Source: Streptomyces halstedii
Lineage (GTDB): Bacteria; Actinomycetota; Actinomycetes; Streptomycetales; Streptomycetaceae
Direction of reading: 5' to 3'
Assembly (NCBI GenBank): GCA_000720535.1
Contig: JOAZ01000007.1
Span: 248,001-312,000, forward strand
DNA length: 64,000 bases
The position numbers and the translations under genes were made by a program. Position 1 is the first letter of the stretch. Each line of letters starts with the position of its first letter. Below, in pieces: positions 34,250 to 42,348 of this stretch. The notes beneath the pieces were generated by a model that saw only the letters and a program-made list of their open reading frames with translations, did not search any database and was not told the DNA's origin.

Positions 34250-35956
34250 ATGACGTCCACGGTGCCCAACGCCGTCCAGCACACCGACGCCCAGCCGCCG
34301 ATCACCATGTTCGGGCCGGACTTCCCGTACGCCTACGACGACTTCCTCGCCCACCCCGCGGGCGTCGGCCAGATCCCCGCGACCGAGCACGGGGCTGAGG
34401 TCGCGGTCATCGGCGGCGGGCTCTCCGGGATCATCACCGCCTACGAGCTGATGAAGATGGGCCTGAAGCCGGTCGTCCACGAGGCCGACCGCATCGGCGG
34501 CCGGCTGCGTACCGAGGGCTTCGAGGGCTGCGACCCCTCGCTGACCGCCGAGATGGGCGCCATGCGCTTCCCGCCCTCCTCGACCGCGCTCCAGCACTAC
34601 ATCGACCTGGTGGGGCTTCAGACCAGGCCGTTCCCCAACCCGCTGTCCCCGGCCACCCCCTCCACCGTCGTGGACCTCAAGGGCGAGTCGCACTACGCGC
34701 GCACCATCGACGACCTGCCCCAGGTCTACCGCGACGTGGCCGCAGCCTGGAGCGCCTGCCTGGAGGAGGGCGCCGACTTCTCCGACATGAACCGGGCGAT
34801 GCGTGAGCGCGACGTCCCGCGCATCCGGGAGATCTGGGCGAAGCTCGTCGAGAAGCTCGACAACCAGACCTTCTACGGCTTCCTCTGCGACTCGGAGGCC
34901 TTCTCGTCGTTCCGGCACCGCGAGATCTTCGGCCAGGTCGGCTTCGGCACCGGCGGCTGGGACACCGACTTCCCCAACTCCATCCTGGAGATCCTGCGGG
35001 TCGTCTACACCGAGGCCGACGACCACCACCGCGGGATCGTCGGCGGCAGCCAGCAGCTGCCGCTGCGGCTGTGGGACCGCGAACCGGCGAAGATCACGCA
35101 CTGGCCGCTCGGCACGTCGCTGTCCTCCCTGCACGGCGGGGCGCCCCGGCCCGCGGTGACGCGCCTCGACCGCACCGCCGGGAACCGGATCACGGTCACG
35201 GACGCCGGCGGCGACATCCGCAGCTACCGCGCCGTGGTCTTCACCGGGCAGTCCTGGCTGCTGCTCTCCAAGATCGCCTGCGACGACGCGCTCTTCCCGA
35301 TCGACCACTGGACGGCGGTGGAGCGCACCCACTACATGGAGTCCTCCAAGCTGTTCGTGCCCGTGGACCGGCCGTTCTGGCTGGACGGGGCCGTCGACGC
35401 CCAGGGTGTTCCGACCGGCCGGGACACGATGTCCATGACGCTCACCGACCGGATGACCCGGGGCACCTACCTCCTGGACGACGGCCCGGACCGGCCCGCC
35501 GTCATCTGCCTCTCGTACACCTGGTGCGACGACAGCCTGAAGTGGCTGCCGCTCTCGCCGGACGAGCGCATGGAGGTCATGCTCAAGTCGCTGGGGGAGA
35601 TCTATCCGGGCGTGGACATCCGCTCGCACGTCATCGGCAATCCGGTCACGGTGTCCTGGGAGAACGAGCCGTACTTCATGGGCGCGTTCAAGGCCAATCT
35701 GCCGGGCCACTACCGCTACCAGCGGCGGCTGTTCACCCACTTCATGCAGGACCGGCTGCCCGCCGACAAGCGGGGCCTGTTCCTGGCCGGCGACGACATC
35801 TCGTGGACCGCGGGCTGGGCGGAGGGCGCGGTGCAGACCGCGCTCAACGCCGTGTGGGGTGTGATGCACCAGTTCGGCGGGAGCACGGATCCGTCGAACC
35901 CCGGCCCCGGGGACGTCTTCGACGAGATCGCCCCGGTCGAGCTGCCGGAGGACTGA
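34250..35956 (+). CDS. davB: Flavin monooxygenase, probable L-lysine 2-monooxygenase
   Basis: 568 residues of the flavin amine oxidase family. The dinucleotide fold is VAVIGGGLSGIITAYEL (GGGLSG at 55-60), followed by RIGGRL at 81-86 and EMGAMRFPPS. The C-terminal flavin segment is FLAGDDISWTAGWAEGAVQT. The N-terminal ITMFGPDFPYAYDDFL and C-terminal GPGDVFDEI are distinctive of DavB-type lysine 2-monooxygenases, which decarboxylate lysine to 5-aminovaleramide. The related tryptophan 2-monooxygenase (IaaM) shares EMGAMRFPPS but, as far as I recall, not those ends. Pairing with the DavA-like amidase supports the lysine assignment. Confidence 0.88.
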   Translation: MTSTVPNAVQHTDAQPPITMFGPDFPYAYDDFLAHPAGVGQIPATEHGAEVAVIGGGLSGIITAYELMKMGLKPVVHEADRIGGRLRTEGFEGCDPSLTAEMGAMRFPPSSTALQHYIDLVGLQTRPFPNPLSPATPSTVVDLKGESHYARTIDDLPQVYRDVAAAWSACLEEGADFSDMNRAMRERDVPRIREIWAKLVEKLDNQTFYGFLCDSEAFSSFRHREIFGQVGFGTGGWDTDFPNSILEILRVVYTEADDHHRGIVGGSQQLPLRLWDREPAKITHWPLGTSLSSLHGGAPRPAVTRLDRTAGNRITVTDAGGDIRSYRAVVFTGQSWLLLSKIACDDALFPIDHWTAVERTHYMESSKLFVPVDRPFWLDGAVDAQGVPTGRDTMSMTLTDRMTRGTYLLDDGPDRPAVICLSYTWCDDSLKWLPLSPDERMEVMLKSLGEIYPGVDIRSHVIGNPVTVSWENEPYFMGAFKANLPGHYRYQRRLFTHFMQDRLPADKRGLFLAGDDISWTAGWAEGAVQTALNAVWGVMHQFGGSTDPSNPGPGDVFDEIAPVELPED

Positions 35957-35960
35957 GGGC

Positions 35961-36062
35961 GGCGCGCGGGGAAGCGCGGCGGATTCGAGGACCGGCGCGC
36001 GGAAGAGCGCGGTGGCGGAGGACGGGGGAGCGCGCGGAAGAGCCCGGCGGCGGCGAAACGTA
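35961..36062. repeat. Degenerate ~35-bp tandem repeat between davB and the DUF5995 gene
   Basis: About three units beginning GCGCGCGG. The block GCGCGCGGAAGAGC is exact at 35995-36008 and 36030-36043 (period 35), with a diverged copy near 35962. It fills the short gap between convergent genes. Confidence 0.55.
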
Positions 36063-36773
36063 TCAGCGGCACGGGGTGAGCAGGAAGCGCCCCACCAGGC
36101 CGACCCCCGCGTCCATCCGAGCCCGGAACTCCTCGGCCAGCGGCGGCACCGCGCGCAGCCGCCACAGCACCCGGGAGGCGGCCCAGGCCGCCTCCCGGGC
36201 CCGCTCCAGGCTCCAGACGCCCGCCAGATGGGTCAGCGGGTCCGCGAGCTCCAGCAGATCGGGCCCCGGCATCAGCTCCTCGCGGATCTCCTCCTCCAGC
36301 ATCACCAGGAGATCCCCCACCCGCTCGAACTCGTCCTCCAGGTCCTCCGGGGCGCAGCCGAGCGCATGACAGGTGTCCACCACGGCCAGCGCCAGGTCGT
36401 GGCCGATGTGGGCGTTGATCCCGGCCATCGCGAACTGGAGCGGGCGTACGCCGGGATGGCGCCGGTAGGCGAAGAGCGGGCGCCAGCAGTCCGGCGGCCG
36501 GCCGCCCTCGGCCTCCGTGTCCACCGCCCGCAGATAGTGCTCGGCGAAGCGCGCGTCCAGCGTGGAGAGGGCTTCCGGCTCCTCGAAGGAGCCGTCCGCG
36601 ATGCGCCCGCCGATGGCCTCGGTCACCGTGAGATACACCTGGTTGAACACCGCGACGCCGTCCCCTGGCGGCCACTGTGAGCGGTAGGCGCGCATGCGGT
36701 CGATCACCAGGCCGACCTCGGCCACCGTGCCGCCCGCGACGGCGGGTGGGGCGAACTGCTGGATCCGGTTCAT
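36063..36773 (-). CDS. DUF5995-family protein, function unknown
   Basis: 236 residues, all-helical in appearance. INAHIGHDLALAVVDTC and FNQVYLTVTEAIGGRIADGSF are hallmarks of the actinobacterial DUF5995 family. The paired His/Asp in NAHIGHD may bind metal, but no activity is known to me. The ATG at 36773 starts at the conserved region; upstream in-frame sequence is Pro/Arg-rich and looks non-coding. It lies 52 bases downstream of the pentapeptide-repeat gene on the same strand, so they may be co-transcribed. Confidence 0.8.
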   Translation of the reverse strand: MNRIQQFAPPAVAGGTVAEVGLVIDRMRAYRSQWPPGDGVAVFNQVYLTVTEAIGGRIADGSFEEPEALSTLDARFAEHYLRAVDTEAEGGRPPDCWRPLFAYRRHPGVRPLQFAMAGINAHIGHDLALAVVDTCHALGCAPEDLEDEFERVGDLLVMLEEEIREELMPGPDLLELADPLTHLAGVWSLERAREAAWAASRVLWRLRAVPPLAEEFRARMDAGVGLVGRFLLTPCR

Positions 36774-36825
36774 GCGGGCAGCGTCCCAGCACACGGCCCG
36801 TCCTGACGGCGACCGGCCGGGACAT

Positions 36826-37902
36826 TCATCGGATCGGGCGAACACCGGGCGCCGGGGGAGCCGCGGGCACGGTCCGGGCCGCGGGTGCGCCGGAGGACCG
36901 GCCCGGGTCCAGGCCGACGAGCCCGAGATCCGCGAGACCCTCGCCCAGGACGGCACCGGTGAGATCCGCGCCGGTGAAGTCCGTACGGAGCAGGTCGGCG
37001 TTCGACAGGTCCACCCCCACCAGCGACGCGCCGTGCAGACGGGTGTCCGCGAAACTCGTGCCGTTGACGACCGCGTGGTCCAGGCGGGCCCCGTGGAGAG
37101 CCGCCCCGTCCATGCTCGTACCGCTGAGGTCCGCGCCCGCCAGATTCGCCCCGTGGAGCCACGCGCCGCTCAGATCCGCCCCCGAGAGGTCGGCGCCCGA
37201 CAGGTCGGCGCCGGTGAGATCGGCGCCGGTGAGGTCCGCGTCCACCAGGTCGGCCGTCGTCAGGCACACCCCGTCGAGGCGCGCCGCCCTGAGGTCGACG
37301 GCGCACAGGTTCGGCCGGACCGGGGGAGTCAGGGCCGGACGGCGTGCGATGACGTCCAGGGCGGCCTGGACGTCCTGGCGCAGCCTGTGCCGTACCCACA
37401 GGCCCGGGTCGCCCGTGAACTCCGCGTCGTCCGGGGGCACGGCGGCGGCGCCCCGGACGAACGCGGAGAGGATCGCGATGACGGTCGGATGATCGCGCCG
37501 CGAGTCGTGCATGTTCCGTTCGAGCGCGTAGATGCCACCGAGGCGCTGCGTCAGGCTGTCCTCGTGCGCCAGCAGCTTGACCGCCTCGACGTACCGGTCG
37601 TTGATCTGGCCCTCGGCCATCGCCTCGGCCTGCTCGGTGTCCCGTTTCCGGGTCTGCCGCAACGTCTGGTGGGTGTAGTACAGCCCGGCCGCGCCGAGGC
37701 CGCCGGCCCCGAGGGCGACGAGGGCCGTACGGACGCCGGTGATCACCACGCCGTCCGCGGGCTGGAGGTCCTGGGTCCGCAGGTGGTCGCCGTCGATCCA
37801 CCAGGGGCCGCGCCAGAGGAGGAGGGCGTATCCGACGACGGCCAGGGTGAGGGCGGTGACGGACGCGGCCCGCTTCAGCGAGGGGTTCATGCCGGGCATC
37901 AT
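36826..37902 (-). CDS. Membrane-anchored pentapeptide-repeat protein
   Basis: 358 residues. Two N-terminal membrane helices (about 11-29 and 53-76) precede a cytoplasmic helical region, YVEAVKLLAHEDSLTQRLGGIYALERN, seen in many actinobacterial pentapeptide proteins. About 20 A(D/N)LxG-type pentapeptide repeats then run from roughly 195 to 320 (DLTGADLTGADLSGADLSGA). These form a right-handed beta-helix that may mimic DNA or serve as a protein-binding surface. The role is unknown. Several Met codons (1, 2 and 5) are possible starts. Confidence 0.88.
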   Translation of the reverse strand: MMPGMNPSLKRAASVTALTLAVVGYALLLWRGPWWIDGDHLRTQDLQPADGVVITGVRTALVALGAGGLGAAGLYYTHQTLRQTRKRDTEQAEAMAEGQINDRYVEAVKLLAHEDSLTQRLGGIYALERNMHDSRRDHPTVIAILSAFVRGAAAVPPDDAEFTGDPGLWVRHRLRQDVQAALDVIARRPALTPPVRPNLCAVDLRAARLDGVCLTTADLVDADLTGADLTGADLSGADLSGADLSGAWLHGANLAGADLSGTSMDGAALHGARLDHAVVNGTSFADTRLHGASLVGVDLSNADLLRTDFTGADLTGAVLGEGLADLGLVGLDPGRSSGAPAARTVPAAPPAPGVRPIR

Positions 37903-38043
37903 GTCCGCGCCGGGGCCCCGCCCACGCCCCGTCCCGCGAAGACCAGAGCGGAATCTGAGGTTCGCGGAGGGGACGGGCCCGTCGGGGATCCGCGGAGGGT
38001 GCGCGGAGAGGGAGGGGCGTCGGTGGTGCGCCGAGGGGTTCCG

Positions 38044-39459
38044 TCAGGCCCGTCCGCCGGTTCCCGGCTTCCGCCCCACGGCCTCCTTCTCGTCGTACGC
38101 CGAGGTGCCCGAGTCCAGGAGCGGTTCCTGGGTCTTGAGGTGGGCCGGGGCGAAGGCCCGCAGCGTGTGGTACCCGGTGATCACCACGAGGGTGCCCAGC
38201 GCGATCCCGCCGATCTCGAAGTTGTCGGTGATCTTCAGGCTGACCCCGCCGACCCCGATGATGATGCCCGCCGCGGCCGGGACGAGGTTGAGCGGGTTGC
38301 GCAGGTCCACCTTGGCGTTCAGCCAGATCTGGGCGCCCAGCAGGCCGATCATGCCGTAGAGGATGACGGTGATGCCGCCGAGCACCCCGCCGGGGATCGC
38401 CGCGACGACGGCGCCGAACTTGGGGCAGAGCCCGAAGAGCAGCGCGAAGCAGGCCGCCGCCCAGTACGCGGCGGTGGAGTAGACCCGGGTCGCCGCCATC
38501 ACCCCGATGTTCTCGGAGTACGTCGTGTTGGGCGGCCCGCCCACGGCGGTGGACAGCATCGACGCGGCGCCGTCGGCGGAGATGGCGGTGCCCAGCTTGT
38601 CGTCGAGCGAGTCGCCGGTCATCTCGCCGACGGCCTTGACGTGTCCGGCGTTCTCGGCGACGAGGGCGATCACGACGGGCAGGGCGACCAGGATCGCGGA
38701 CCACTCGAAGGCCGGCGCGTGGAAGGAGGGCAGCCCGACCCAGTCGGCGTGCGCCACGGCGGACAGGTCCAGCCGCCAGTGGTCCACGGCGTCCCCGCCG
38801 CCCGCCGGCGAGTGGATCTTCCCGAACACCAGGTCCAGCACCCAGGACAGCACGTAACCGAAGACGAGCCCGAGGAAGATCGCGATACGGGAGAAGAACC
38901 CGCGCAGACAGACCACGGCCAGCCCGGTGAACAGCATCACCAGCAGCGCGGTCCACTGGTCCTGCGGCCAGTACGTCGAGGCGGTGACCGGCGCCAGGTT
39001 GAAACCGATCAGCATGACGACGGCGCCCGTCACCACGGGGGGCATCGCCGCGTGGATGATCCGCGCCCCGAACCGCTGCACCAGGAGCCCCACGAGGAAC
39101 AGCGCCGCGCCCACCACCAGCACCGCGCCGGTGACGGTCGCGCTGGTGCCGCCGCTCGCCCGGATCGTGGCCGCGACCCCGACGAAGGAGAGCGAGCAGC
39201 CCAGATAGCTCGGCACCCGGCCGCGCGTCGCCAGCAGGAAGATGACGGTGGCGACACCGGACATCATGATGGCGAGGTTGGGGTCCAGGCCCATCAGGAC
39301 GGGCGCCACGAAGGACGCGCCGAACATGGCCACCACGTGCTGGGCGCCCAGGCCGAACGTACGGGGCCAGGTCAGCCGTTCGTCGGGCCGCACCACCGCC
39401 CCGGGCGCGGGGGTCTTCCCGTCGCCGTGCAAGGTCCAGCGCACGCCGAGGCCGCCCAT
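38044..39459 (-). CDS. NCS2 uracil/xanthine permease
   Basis: 471-residue membrane protein of the nucleobase-cation symporter-2 family, with the 7+7 inverted fold. The substrate site residues are visible in VALVAENAGHVKA (Glu and His of TM8) and in GGPPNTTYSENIGVM (TM10 region, with Glu). This pattern fits uracil rather than xanthine transport. The ATG at 39459 follows AGGGAG and is preferred to upstream in-frame codons. The C-terminus is a short charged tail. It probably forms a unit with no close partner, although the MFS gene lies 134 bases upstream. Confidence 0.9.
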   Translation of the reverse strand: MGGLGVRWTLHGDGKTPAPGAVVRPDERLTWPRTFGLGAQHVVAMFGASFVAPVLMGLDPNLAIMMSGVATVIFLLATRGRVPSYLGCSLSFVGVAATIRASGGTSATVTGAVLVVGAALFLVGLLVQRFGARIIHAAMPPVVTGAVVMLIGFNLAPVTASTYWPQDQWTALLVMLFTGLAVVCLRGFFSRIAIFLGLVFGYVLSWVLDLVFGKIHSPAGGGDAVDHWRLDLSAVAHADWVGLPSFHAPAFEWSAILVALPVVIALVAENAGHVKAVGEMTGDSLDDKLGTAISADGAASMLSTAVGGPPNTTYSENIGVMAATRVYSTAAYWAAACFALLFGLCPKFGAVVAAIPGGVLGGITVILYGMIGLLGAQIWLNAKVDLRNPLNLVPAAAGIIIGVGGVSLKITDNFEIGGIALGTLVVITGYHTLRAFAPAHLKTQEPLLDSGTSAYDEKEAVGRKPGTGGRA

Positions 39460-39592
39460 GGTCGCTCCCTGTGTGGTGTGTGCGGTGCGTCCGCCGTGCG
39501 GCACCCGCGGAAAAGATCAGCGCCATGTTAATGGGGTACGCCGTGCGGGCCGCGTCCGGGGGACACACCGCTTCCGCCCGGGGCCGGGCGGG

Positions 39593-40822
39593 TCAGCTCC
39601 CGGTGGGGCTCTTGGCCGTCGCGGGGCCGGGCACCGCGCCCCCGGCCACCGTGCGGTCGCCGCCGCGCAGCACACCCGCGCCCACCACGAGCCCGAACGC
39701 CAGCACCGTCACCAGGCCGAACGACACCAGCAGCGAGGTCGCCTCGGCCAGCGAGCCGATCGCCGAGGGCGCGATGAGCCCGGAGGTGTACGTGATGGTG
39801 GCGACGCCCGCGATGGCCCGGCTCGGGTTGTCCCCGCTGTGCCCCGCCGCGGCGAACGCCAGCGGGACGACGACCGCGACGCCCAGCCCGAGCAGCCCGA
39901 AGCCGCACAGCGCCAGGGCGGTGTCCGGCGCGAGGACCACCAGCAGACCTCCGGCGGTGGCCAGGACACCGCTGCCCCGGACGGTCCGTACGGCGCCGAA
40001 GCGGTCGACCACCCGGTCGCCCGCGATCCGGGCGATCGCCATCGTCAGCGCGAACGCCGTGGTCGAGGCGGCGGCGAGCCCGGCGGAGCTGCCCATGACG
40101 TCCCTGAGGTAGACCGCGGACCAGTCCATGCTGGCGCCTTCGGCGAACACCGCGCAGAACCCGACCGCGCCGATGACCAGCGCGGACTTCGGGGGCAGCG
40201 TGAAGCGCGGCGGCGGCTCCTCGTCCGGCCGGCTGCGCAGGTCCAGGACGCCCCGGCAGGCGGCCAGGCCGACGGCCGTCAGGACCAGCGCGACCACGGT
40301 GTGGTGCAGCCGCGCGTCGGTGCCCAGGTGCGCGGCGACCGTGCCCGCCACCGAGCCCAGCAGCGCGCCCACGCTCCACATGCCGTGCAGCCCGGACATG
40401 ATCGACTTGCCGAGGCGGTCCTCCACGTCGACGCCCAGGGCGTTCATCGCCACGTCCGACATCCCGGCGGACGCCCCGTAGACGAAGAGCGCGGCGCAGA
40501 GCGTCAGCAGGTTCGGCGAGAGGGCCGGCAGGATCAGCGACAGCGTCCACAGGGCCAGCAGCCCGCGCAGCGCGGTGCGGGAGCCGAAGCGGTGACTGAC
40601 CCGGCCCGCCAGCGGCATGGCCAGCGAGGCGCCGATCGCCGGGAAGGCCAGGGCCAGGCCCAGCTGTCCGGCGCTGACCGAGGTGTGGTCCTGGATCCAG
40701 GGCACCCGGGTGGCGAAGCTGCCGGTCACCGCCCCGTGCACGGTGAAGACCGCCGCGACCGCGTAGCGGGCCCGCCTGATCTGCTCCGTGCCGAAGACCG
40801 TGACCGTGGGAACCGTCGTCAT
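39593..40822 (-). CDS. MFS transporter divergent from a ROK regulator
   Basis: 409 residues with twelve hydrophobic helices. The family loop GRVSHRFGSRTALRG lies between TM2 and TM3, and a matching DRVVDRFGAVRTVRG in the second half. GASAGMSDVAMNALGVDVE resembles the fucose/sugar-type and YbjJ-like MFS clade. Substrate is unknown. The ATG at 40822 is preceded by GGGGAGGG. It faces away from the ROK gene across a 141-base gap with a perfect palindrome, so the ROK protein is its likely repressor. Confidence 0.9.
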   Translation of the reverse strand: MTTVPTVTVFGTEQIRRARYAVAAVFTVHGAVTGSFATRVPWIQDHTSVSAGQLGLALAFPAIGASLAMPLAGRVSHRFGSRTALRGLLALWTLSLILPALSPNLLTLCAALFVYGASAGMSDVAMNALGVDVEDRLGKSIMSGLHGMWSVGALLGSVAGTVAAHLGTDARLHHTVVALVLTAVGLAACRGVLDLRSRPDEEPPPRFTLPPKSALVIGAVGFCAVFAEGASMDWSAVYLRDVMGSSAGLAAASTTAFALTMAIARIAGDRVVDRFGAVRTVRGSGVLATAGGLLVVLAPDTALALCGFGLLGLGVAVVVPLAFAAAGHSGDNPSRAIAGVATITYTSGLIAPSAIGSLAEATSLLVSFGLVTVLAFGLVVGAGVLRGGDRTVAGGAVPGPATAKSPTGS

Positions 40823-40895
40823 GCGCCGTGCCCTCCCCTGAGCGTGTGTCGTGCGTCGGGGTGTCCGGCGCCTGCGTGCGGTGCGGGCAGTAAAC

Positions 40896-40916
40896 TATCA
40901 GGAACCCTGCCTGATA
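40896..40916. promoter_or_regulatory. Palindromic operator in the MFS-ROK divergent promoter region
   Basis: TATCAGG-AACCCTG-CCTGATA is a perfect 7-bp inverted repeat with a 7-base spacer in an AT-rich patch. TAAACT (40891-40896) and, on the other strand, TATTTATC overlap its edges as -10-like boxes, so a bound repressor would block both genes. Likely recognised by the adjacent ROK protein. Confidence 0.7.
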
Positions 40917-40963
40917 AATAGCCCGCGGCACCAGGGCGGGCAGTGATCTGGAAGGATCCCGGC

Positions 40964-42166
40964 ATGCCCGCATCCCCGAGCACCGCACGGGCCATCAACG
41001 ACCGGCTCGCCCTGCGACTGCTCCAGCAGGACGGCCCGCTGACGGCCAGCCAGCTGAAGACCTCGACCGGACTGTCCCGGCCCACCGTCGCCGACCTGGT
41101 GGAGCGGCTCCAGCGAGCGGGCCTGGTCCGGGTGGTGGGGGAGAGCGACTCACGGCGGCGCGGCCCCAACGCCCGGCTCTACGGGATCGCCGCCGACCGG
41201 GCCCATCTGGCCGCTCTGGACGTACGGACCGACAGCGTCGCCGTGGTGGTCGCGGACCTGCTCGGCGCCACGCTGGCGGAGGCCACGCTGCCGATCGACG
41301 GCGACACCCCTGACCGGCCCGCCGTCCAGCAGGCCGTCGCGGCCGTCGAACGGACCGCCCGCTCGGCCGGTCCCGCCCCGCTGCACAGCGTCGCCATCGG
41401 CGCCCCGGGCCTGATCGACCCCGCCTCGGGGGAGCTCCGGGACACCGCCGGACTCCCGTCCTGGCACCGGGGCCTGGTCAAGGAGCTCCAGCGGCGGCTG
41501 CCGGCGACCGTGATCGTGGAGAACGAGACCAATCTGGCCGCCGTGGCGGAGCACCGCACCGGGGCCGCCCTCGACCGCGACACCTTCGCCCTGCTCTGGC
41601 TGGGCCACGGCATCGGTGCCGCCGTCATGCTGGACGGCGCCCTGCGGCGCGGCGCCTCGGGAGGGGCGGGGGAGATCGGCTTCCTGCCGGTCCCCGGCAC
41701 GACGAGGGTGCCCTCGGCCGTCGACTGCGAGGGCGGGTTCCACTCGCTGGCGGGCTCGGCCGCCGTGCTCGACCTGGCCGCGGCCCACGGCATCGAGGCG
41801 CGCGGCCCGGCCGGTACGGGCCAGGCGCGGGAGCCGGGCGCCGCGTCCGCGGTCCGGGCCGCGCTGGCCGACCGGGGCCCCCGGGGCGAGGCGTTCCTGG
41901 CGGACCTGGCCGGCCGCATCGCGCTGGGTGCCGCGTCGGTCGTCGCCGTGCTCGACCCGGGCTGCGTGGTCCTGGCCGGCGAGGTCGGCCGGGCCGGCGG
42001 CGACGTGCTGGCCGCCCGGGTCGAGGAACGGCTCGCCCTGATGTCCCCGCTGCCCACCGAGGTACGGGCCGGAGCCCTGGGCGGCGGCGCGGTCCTGCGC
42101 GGCGCGGTCCTGGCCGCCCGGGAATCCGCCCAGGACGCGCTGTTCTCCCCGGGGGACGGCGCCTGA
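40964..42166 (+). CDS. ROK-family transcriptional repressor
   Basis: 400 residues. An N-terminal MarR-like winged helix (LRLLQQDGPLTASQLKTSTGLSRPTVADLVERLQ, about 17-50) is joined to a ROK sugar-kinase-like domain. A DxGxT-like ATP site appears only weakly, and the zinc-binding ROK cluster (CxCGxxGC) is absent: the place reads DCEGGFHSLAG. This suggests a ligand-binding but non-kinase regulator. The ATG at 40964 has GGAAGG upstream at good spacing. It is divergent from the MFS gene and probably controls it through the palindrome between them. Confidence 0.9.
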   Translation: MPASPSTARAINDRLALRLLQQDGPLTASQLKTSTGLSRPTVADLVERLQRAGLVRVVGESDSRRRGPNARLYGIAADRAHLAALDVRTDSVAVVVADLLGATLAEATLPIDGDTPDRPAVQQAVAAVERTARSAGPAPLHSVAIGAPGLIDPASGELRDTAGLPSWHRGLVKELQRRLPATVIVENETNLAAVAEHRTGAALDRDTFALLWLGHGIGAAVMLDGALRRGASGGAGEIGFLPVPGTTRVPSAVDCEGGFHSLAGSAAVLDLAAAHGIEARGPAGTGQAREPGAASAVRAALADRGPRGEAFLADLAGRIALGAASVVAVLDPGCVVLAGEVGRAGGDVLAARVEERLALMSPLPTEVRAGALGGGAVLRGAVLAARESAQDALFSPGDGA

Positions 42167-42279
42167 GCGAGGCCCCGGAACGCGGGCGCGCGTCCGTGGA
42201 CCGGTGCGGACCGGCGCGGCGGCGCGGACCGGTCCGGGTGGTGTACGCCCGCGCGTCCGCGGGCCGGGGCGGGGGGCGA

Positions 42280-42323
42280 GGAGCCCGGGGTGGGCGGCGG
42301 AGTGCCGGCCCACCCCGGGCTCC
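42280..42323. terminator. Bidirectional terminator between ROK and chitinase genes
   Basis: A perfect 16-bp inverted repeat (GGAGCCCGGGGTGGGC, 42280-42295 with 42308-42323) and 12-base loop, located 25 bases past the chitinase stop and 113 past the ROK stop. Confidence 0.8.
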
Positions 42324-42348
42324 GGGGTCGCGCGCGAGGGGGGAGGGG

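Noticed and set aside
34250-35956. Tryptophan 2-monooxygenase (IaaM) for auxin synthesis
   Set aside because: It shares EMGAMRFPPS with IaaM, but the N-terminal FGPDFPYAYDDF, the C-terminal GPGDVFDEI and the DavA-like partner fit lysine 2-monooxygenase better. IaaM's usual partner is an amidase-signature enzyme, not a nitrilase-type one.
42167-42279. Possible small gene between the ROK gene and the terminator
   Set aside because: Frames are all Arg/Gly/Ala repeats without a start and ribosome site combination; only a short GGACCGGT inverted repeat is seen.
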